A stretch of 64,000 nt of DNA from Geodermatophilaceae bacterium URHA0031 (GTDB taxonomy: Bacteria; Actinomycetota; Actinomycetes; Mycobacteriales; Geodermatophilaceae): assembly GCA_000620205.1 (NCBI GenBank), contig JHVP01000018.1:1-64000 (forward strand), written 5' to 3'. Shown one piece after another: positions 60,429-64,000 of this stretch. The notes beneath the pieces are model-generated. The model saw only the letters and a program-made list of their open reading frames with translations, did not search any database and was not told the origin of the DNA. Each line of letters starts with the position of its first letter. Positions within the stretch are counted from its first letter, which is position 1. The position numbers and the translations under genes were made by a program.

Positions 60429-61265
60429 TCACTTGGTGATCCATCCGGCGTCCACCTTGTGCAGCGATCCGGTGACGTAGCGGCCGGAGTCGGCGGCCAG
60501 GTAGAGCACCGCCTCGCTGATGTCGATGGGCTCGATCCACGGCACCTCGAGCAGGTTGAGCCCGGTGAAGGCCTCCCGGACGTCGTCCTCCTCCGGCGCC
60601 TCGAGGTCCGGCCGGAAGAGCCGGAACGTGTTCTCGTTGAGCACCAGGGGCGTGGCCACGTTCGTCGGGTGGATCGAGTTGACCCGGATCCGGTCGGGCG
60701 CCAGTTCGATCGCCAGGCTGCGCATCAGGCCGACGACGCCGTGCTTGGCCGCGGCGTACGCCGACACGTTCTGCATGCCGCGCAGGCCGAGCGCCGAGCT
60801 GACCAGCAGGATCGACCCACCCTCGCCGTGTGCCCGGATGTGCGGCACCGCTGCCTTCGCGGTGAGGAAGACGCCGGTCAGGTTGGTCTCGATGACGTCG
60901 CGCCAGTCCTGCGCGGGCATGTCCGCCACCTGGTTGGGCACACCGCCGATGCCGGCGTTGGCGATGGCGCAGTCCAGCCGACCCAGCTGGGCCACACCGT
61001 CGGCCAGGCCGGCGGTCAGCGCGTCCTCGTCGGTGGTGCTGCCGGTGAACGTGACCATCCGCCGGTCCAGCGCCTCCACCGCGGCGACGGTCTCCGCGAG
61101 GTCGTCGGCCGTCGCCACCGGCGCCTGCCCACCGGGGATCGGACCGCAGATGTCCATGCCGATGATGTCGGCACCCTCCTGCGCCAGCCGCACCGCGTGG
61201 CTGCGGCCCATGCCCCGCGCGGCCCCGGTGACGAAGACGACCTTCCCCTCCATCCGGCCGGCCAT
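60429..61265 (-). CDS. Mycofactocin-coupled SDR family oxidoreductase (SDR2)
   Basis: Same family: GKVVFVTGAARGMGRSHAVR, active site VSSALGLRGM and YAAAKHG, and the tail DAGWITK. 278 residues. ATG at 61265 overlaps the SDR3 stop (TGATG). SDR2 departs most from its neighbours in the 40-75 region (ICGPIPGGQAPVATADD), which implies a different substrate. Confidence 0.88.
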   Translation of the reverse strand: MAGRMEGKVVFVTGAARGMGRSHAVRLAQEGADIIGMDICGPIPGGQAPVATADDLAETVAAVEALDRRMVTFTGSTTDEDALTAGLADGVAQLGRLDCAIANAGIGGVPNQVADMPAQDWRDVIETNLTGVFLTAKAAVPHIRAHGEGGSILLVSSALGLRGMQNVSAYAAAKHGVVGLMRSLAIELAPDRIRVNSIHPTNVATPLVLNENTFRLFRPDLEAPEEDDVREAFTGLNLLEVPWIEPIDISEAVLYLAADSGRYVTGSLHKVDAGWITK

Positions 61266-62086
61266 CACTTCACCGTGAACCCGGCGTCGACCGGCAGGGT
61301 GACGCCGGTGACGTACCGGCCCTCGTCGCTGACCAGGAAGGCGATCGCGTTGGAGATGTCGACCGCCTCGATGATCTCGACCGGCATCAGGTTCGCCAGC
61401 ATCGCCGCGGCGTCCGGGTTGGCCCCGATCCACTTCCCGATCACCTCGTTCAAGACCATCGGCGTCGAGACCCCCGTGGGATGGACGGAGTTGACCCGGA
61501 TGTTGTGCGGCGCCAGCCAGTGGGCGAAACTGCGCATCAGCCCGACGACGCCGTGCTTGGCCGCCGCGTACCCCGAGGTGGCCCCGCTGCCGTCACCGCC
61601 CCGGCCGGTCAGGCCCTGGGTCGAGCTGGTCAGCACGATCGCGCCGCCGTCCCCCTGCTCGATCATGCGCGGCGCGGCGACGTGCACGGTGTTGTAGACG
61701 CCGGTGAGGTTGACCCCGATGACCTCGTCCCAGGTCTTGTAGGTGTCCGGCTCCGGACCGCCCTGCTGGGCGATGCCGGCGTTGGCCAGCACGATGTCCA
61801 CCCGACCGAGCTCGGCGACGCCCGCGTCGAGCGCGGCCTGCATCGCGGAGGCGTCCCGGACGTCGGCCTGGCTGGTCACGATCCGCCGGTCGAGCGCCTC
61901 GACCTGCCGCGCCGTCTCCGCCAGGTCCTCCGGTGTCGCCATAGGGTAGGCGACCGTCTCCAGCTGGGAACACAGGTCCAGCGCGATGATGTCGGCGCCC
62001 TCCTGCGCCAGCCGGACGGCGTGGCTGCGGCCCTGGCCGCGCGCCGCACCGGTGATGAACGCGACCTTGCCCTCGAGCTTGCCCAT
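61265..62086 (-). CDS. Mycofactocin-coupled SDR family oxidoreductase (SDR3)
   Basis: Third member: [20 protein letters not shown], the textbook loop of the mycofactocin-dependent SDRs, active site [12 protein letters not shown] and YAAAKHG, tail DAGFTVK. 273 residues. ATG at 62086 behind ACGAGGAGAAGATC. First of the three SDRs, and 176 nt downstream of the small ORF on the same strand, so likely read from the mftC transcript. Confidence 0.9.
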   Translation of the reverse strand: MGKLEGKVAFITGAARGQGRSHAVRLAQEGADIIALDLCSQLETVAYPMATPEDLAETARQVEALDRRIVTSQADVRDASAMQAALDAGVAELGRVDIVLANAGIAQQGGPEPDTYKTWDEVIGVNLTGVYNTVHVAAPRMIEQGDGGAIVLTSSTQGLTGRGGDGSGATSGYAAAKHGVVGLMRSFAHWLAPHNIRVNSVHPTGVSTPMVLNEVIGKWIGANPDAAAMLANLMPVEIIEAVDISNAIAFLVSDEGRYVTGVTLPVDAGFTVK

Positions 62087-62262
62087 GATCTTCTCCTCGT
62101 TGAGACATCACGTGGTGGCGCACAGGGTGGTACGCCCCGACAGCTCCGGCGCCGTGCAGAGCTGCCGGGGACGAGTCAGCGGGACCGGGGAGCGCACGTG
62201 CTGCTGCTCCGCCCGTCGTCCCCCGCTGGAGACGTGCCTGGACGCGGTCGGACCACCCGGGG

Positions 62263-62406
62263 TCAGACCGTCAGGGCCCCTTCCGGGGCGGCGGCCGCCG
62301 GCCGCCCGGTTCGCGGGTGCCACGCCGCCGGGCCGCGCAGGTACCAGGGGCGGGAGAGCTGGAGGGTGGCCAGGGCGGGGAGCACGGGGCAGTCGACGAC
62401 GGTCAC
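62263..62406 (-). CDS. Unannotated small ORF downstream of mftC
   Basis: A 47-residue frame: GTG at 62406, stop at 62263, with GGGAGGGGAGCAC as a strong ribosome-binding site. The residues include Cys6, Trp21-Tyr22 and Trp29-His30 (LSRPWYLRGPAAWHPR), and no TM segment or known motif is seen. It starts 38 nt after mftC on the same strand, where mftD usually stands. It is too short for usual gene callers. It may be a new mycofactocin-associated small protein or a chance frame. Confidence 0.5.
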   Translation of the reverse strand: MTVVDCPVLPALATLQLSRPWYLRGPAAWHPRTGRPAAAAPEGALTV

Positions 62407-62444
62407 GTGCTCCCCTCCCTGGTCGGGTCGGTCGGTCCGTGGGC

Positions 62445-63671
62445 TCAGCTCAGCTTCAGCCCGGCCAGCGGGGACTCGTCACAGATCTTGGCCGGGATGC
62501 TGGGCATGCCCAGCAACGTCGGCTGGCCGCGGACCGGGCCCTTGTGCGAGTGGTCCAGGTGGCTCCTGGGCGTGACGAGCTCCAGGTCGCGAGCAGCGAG
62601 GGCGCTCTCGCCGTAGCCCTGCACGCACTCCGGGTCCGGGCCGTCCAGCGGCAGGCCGGTGAAGAACTTGGCCGCCATGCACCCACCGCGGCAGGAGTCG
62701 AAGTGCGCGCACTTGGTGCACGCCCCGCCGGTCTGCGGGTTCCGCAGGTCGGCGAACAGCTCGGAGTGCTGCCACACCTGCTGGAAGCCGCCGGGGGAGC
62801 GCACGTTGCCGGCGAGGAACTGCTCGTGGATGGCGAACGGGCAGGCGTACACGTCGCCGACCGGGTCGATCAGGCACACCACCCGGCCGGCGCCGCACAG
62901 GTTCAGCCCGGGCAGGGCCTCGCCGAGGGCGGACAGGTGGAAGAACGAGTCACCGGTGAGCACCTGGTCGCCGTTGGCCAGCAGCCACTGGTACAGGTCG
63001 CGCTGCTGGGCCTGGGTCGGGTGCAGCCGGTCCCAGACGTCGGCGCCGCGGCCCGACGGGCGGAAGCGGGTGATCCGCAGCTGGGCGCCGTAGCGGTCGG
63101 TGAGCGCCTTGAACTCGTCGAGCTGACCGGCGTTCTCCCGGGTGACCACCACGGAGACCTTGAAGTCCTTCATGCCGGCCTCGGCCAGGTTCTCCAGCGC
63201 CCGGGTGGCGGTGGCGAACGAGCCGGTGCCGCGGACGGCGTCGTTGACCTCGGCGGTGGCGCCGTCCAGGGAGATCTGGACGTCGACGTAGTCGGTGCGG
63301 GCGAGCTGCTGGGCGCGGGCCCGGTCCAGCTTGATCCCGTTGGTGGAGAACTTGACCCCGACGTCGTGGCCGATGGCGTAGTCCAGCAGGTGCCAGAAGT
63401 CCGGCCGCACGGTCGGCTCACCGCCGCCGACGTTGACGTAGAAGACCTGCATCCGCTGGAGCTCGTCGATGACCGCCTCGGCCTCGGCGGTGCTCAGCTC
63501 CCGCGGGTCACGCCGTCCGGAGGAGGACAGGCAGTGCACGCAGGCGAGGTTGCAGGCGTAGGTGAGCTCCCAGGTGAGGCAGATGGGCGCGTCCAGGCCG
63601 TACTCGAACTGGTCGATCAGCTTCCCGCCGGTCGGGCGCTCGGCAGGGCGGGACGGCAGGACGGCGGTCAC
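62445..63671 (-). CDS. mftC: Mycofactocin radical SAM maturase MftC
   Basis: Radical SAM enzyme that decarboxylates and cyclises the C-terminal Val-Tyr of MftA. The start has LTWELTYACNLACVHC, i.e. CxxxCxxC at Cys40, Cys44 and Cys47, and SSSGRRDPREL after it, which is the MftC form. The SPASM domain supplies CGAGRVVCLIDPVGDVYACP and CTKCAHFDSCRGGC for two more Fe-S clusters. 408 residues. GTG at 63671 overlaps the mftB stop (GTGA), so the pair is translationally coupled. Confidence 0.96.
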   Translation of the reverse strand: MTAVLPSRPAERPTGGKLIDQFEYGLDAPICLTWELTYACNLACVHCLSSSGRRDPRELSTAEAEAVIDELQRMQVFYVNVGGGEPTVRPDFWHLLDYAIGHDVGVKFSTNGIKLDRARAQQLARTDYVDVQISLDGATAEVNDAVRGTGSFATATRALENLAEAGMKDFKVSVVVTRENAGQLDEFKALTDRYGAQLRITRFRPSGRGADVWDRLHPTQAQQRDLYQWLLANGDQVLTGDSFFHLSALGEALPGLNLCGAGRVVCLIDPVGDVYACPFAIHEQFLAGNVRSPGGFQQVWQHSELFADLRNPQTGGACTKCAHFDSCRGGCMAAKFFTGLPLDGPDPECVQGYGESALAARDLELVTPRSHLDHSHKGPVRGQPTLLGMPSIPAKICDESPLAGLKLS

Positions 63672-63970
63672 GCGGACTCCTCGGGGCGGCGTTGGATCAT
63701 CTGCGAGCGGGCGAGCGTGGCCAGCGCGGTGACGTACGCGGGGTGCTGCGCCTCGGGCACCTCGCAGGCGACCAGGGTGCTCGGCACGTCGGGGTGCGAC
63801 TCGAGGGCCGTCACCACCGCGACCAGCGGCTTGGACTTCAGGAAGGAGAGCTTCCGGTTCCCGAAGTGGTAGACGAGCGCGCCGAACGGCTCGGGCCGGA
63901 GCGCCACCGACGGCGACTTCCGCCAGGGCACGGACGGGTCGAAGGGCACCTCGTCGGCCGGGATCGTCAC
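63668..63970 (-). CDS. mftB: Mycofactocin peptide chaperone MftB
   Basis: RRE-containing partner that presents MftA to MftC. About 100 residues, usual size; WRKSPSVALRPEPFGALVYH and RKLSFLKSKPLVAVVTALE belong to the known family, as does the Gln-Arg-rich end. GTG at 63970 (VTIPADEVPFD). mftA should lie just upstream, outside the window. A stem-loop lies 5 nt ahead of the start. Confidence 0.93.
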   Translation of the reverse strand: MTIPADEVPFDPSVPWRKSPSVALRPEPFGALVYHFGNRKLSFLKSKPLVAVVTALESHPDVPSTLVACEVPEAQHPAYVTALATLARSQMIQRRPEESA

Positions 63971-63975
63971 CGCCC

Positions 63976-63999
63976 CCGCGGCCGGCTGCCCGGCCGCGG
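63976..63999 (-). promoter_or_regulatory. Stem-loop ahead of mftB
   Basis: CCGCGGCCGG (63976-63985) and its exact reverse complement (63990-63999) form a 10-bp stem with a 4-nt loop. It ends 5 nt before the mftB GTG and may hide the ribosome-binding site or cut the mftA-mftB transcript. Confidence 0.55.
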
Positions 64000-64000
64000 A

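Noticed and set aside
63971..64000. mftA precursor peptide
   Set aside because: Searched for a short frame ending in the IDGMCGVY-type tail here and near each mft gene on both strands; none found. It is probably beyond the right edge.
1..64000. CRISPR arrays, insertion sequences, phage genes
   Set aside because: No regularly spaced repeats, transposase motifs, terminal inverted repeats or phage structural genes were seen.

Overview
This is about 64 kb of very GC-rich actinobacterial chromosome. GTG starts are frequent, adjacent genes often overlap by 4 nt (ATGA or GTGA), and a SAM-IV-type riboswitch, a DtxR/IdeR-type iron box and a mycofactocin locus are present. This combination, with a form II CO-dehydrogenase-like operon and TldD/TldE, suggests a Geodermatophilaceae-like actinomycete (Blastococcus, Geodermatophilus or Modestobacter). 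That placement is inference from gene content and composition, not a database result. I see no tRNA, rRNA, CRISPR array, prophage or insertion sequence.

Layout. 0-7.4 kb: a methyl-accepting chemotaxis protein cut by the left edge, a BCCT osmolyte transporter, an MscS channel with a coupled Pro/Thr-rich membrane protein, a zinc alcohol dehydrogenase and a threonine-aldolase-like PLP enzyme. 7.4-10 kb: a promoter and SAM-IV riboswitch ahead of metY-metX. 10-21.4 kb: housekeeping and hypothetical genes (fatty-acid desaturase, a membrane-tethered sigma-like factor with a coupled unknown, gamma carbonic anhydrase, NAD(P)HX dehydratase, histidine phosphatase, FAD oxidoreductase, NlpC/P60 hydrolase, a small Cys-rich protein, DoxX, SHMT). 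21.5-32.3 kb: TldE/TldD, a Na+/H+ antiporter with a UBP zinc finger next to a free-standing UBP zinc-finger protein, a MarR regulator, hydrolases and DedA. 32.2-39 kb: a molybdenum hydroxylase operon coxS-coxL-coxM-coxG behind a GAF-domain regulator. 39-45.8 kb: two MFS exporters, a drrAB-like ABC exporter with its divergent TetR repressor, and small enzymes.

45.8-64 kb: a scattered mycofactocin system. mftF is translationally coupled to an isochorismatase-family hydrolase and an NCS1 permease. mftE, mftD, three mycofactocin-type short-chain dehydrogenases, mftC and mftB follow, interleaved with unrelated genes (PadR module, rpmE2-type L31, GNAT, iron-siderophore binding lipoprotein, FMN-binding protein, GGDEF-EAL protein) and a MoxR-ATPase/VWA pair. 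MftB and MftC should act on a precursor peptide MftA that is not in the window and is expected just beyond the right edge. MftE, MftD and MftF complete maturation and glycosylation, and the three dehydrogenases would be redox clients of the finished cofactor.

The most noteworthy items are the dispersion of the mft genes over 18 kb with strand switches, an unannotated 47-residue ORF with a strong ribosome-binding site between mftC and its dehydrogenases, and a VWA gene that is open in the same frame as the upstream ATPase stop codon but has no canonical start. Others are a BldD-like box between the GGDEF-EAL gene and mftD, the paired UBP zinc fingers, and short tandem duplications that span stop codons at three gene ends.
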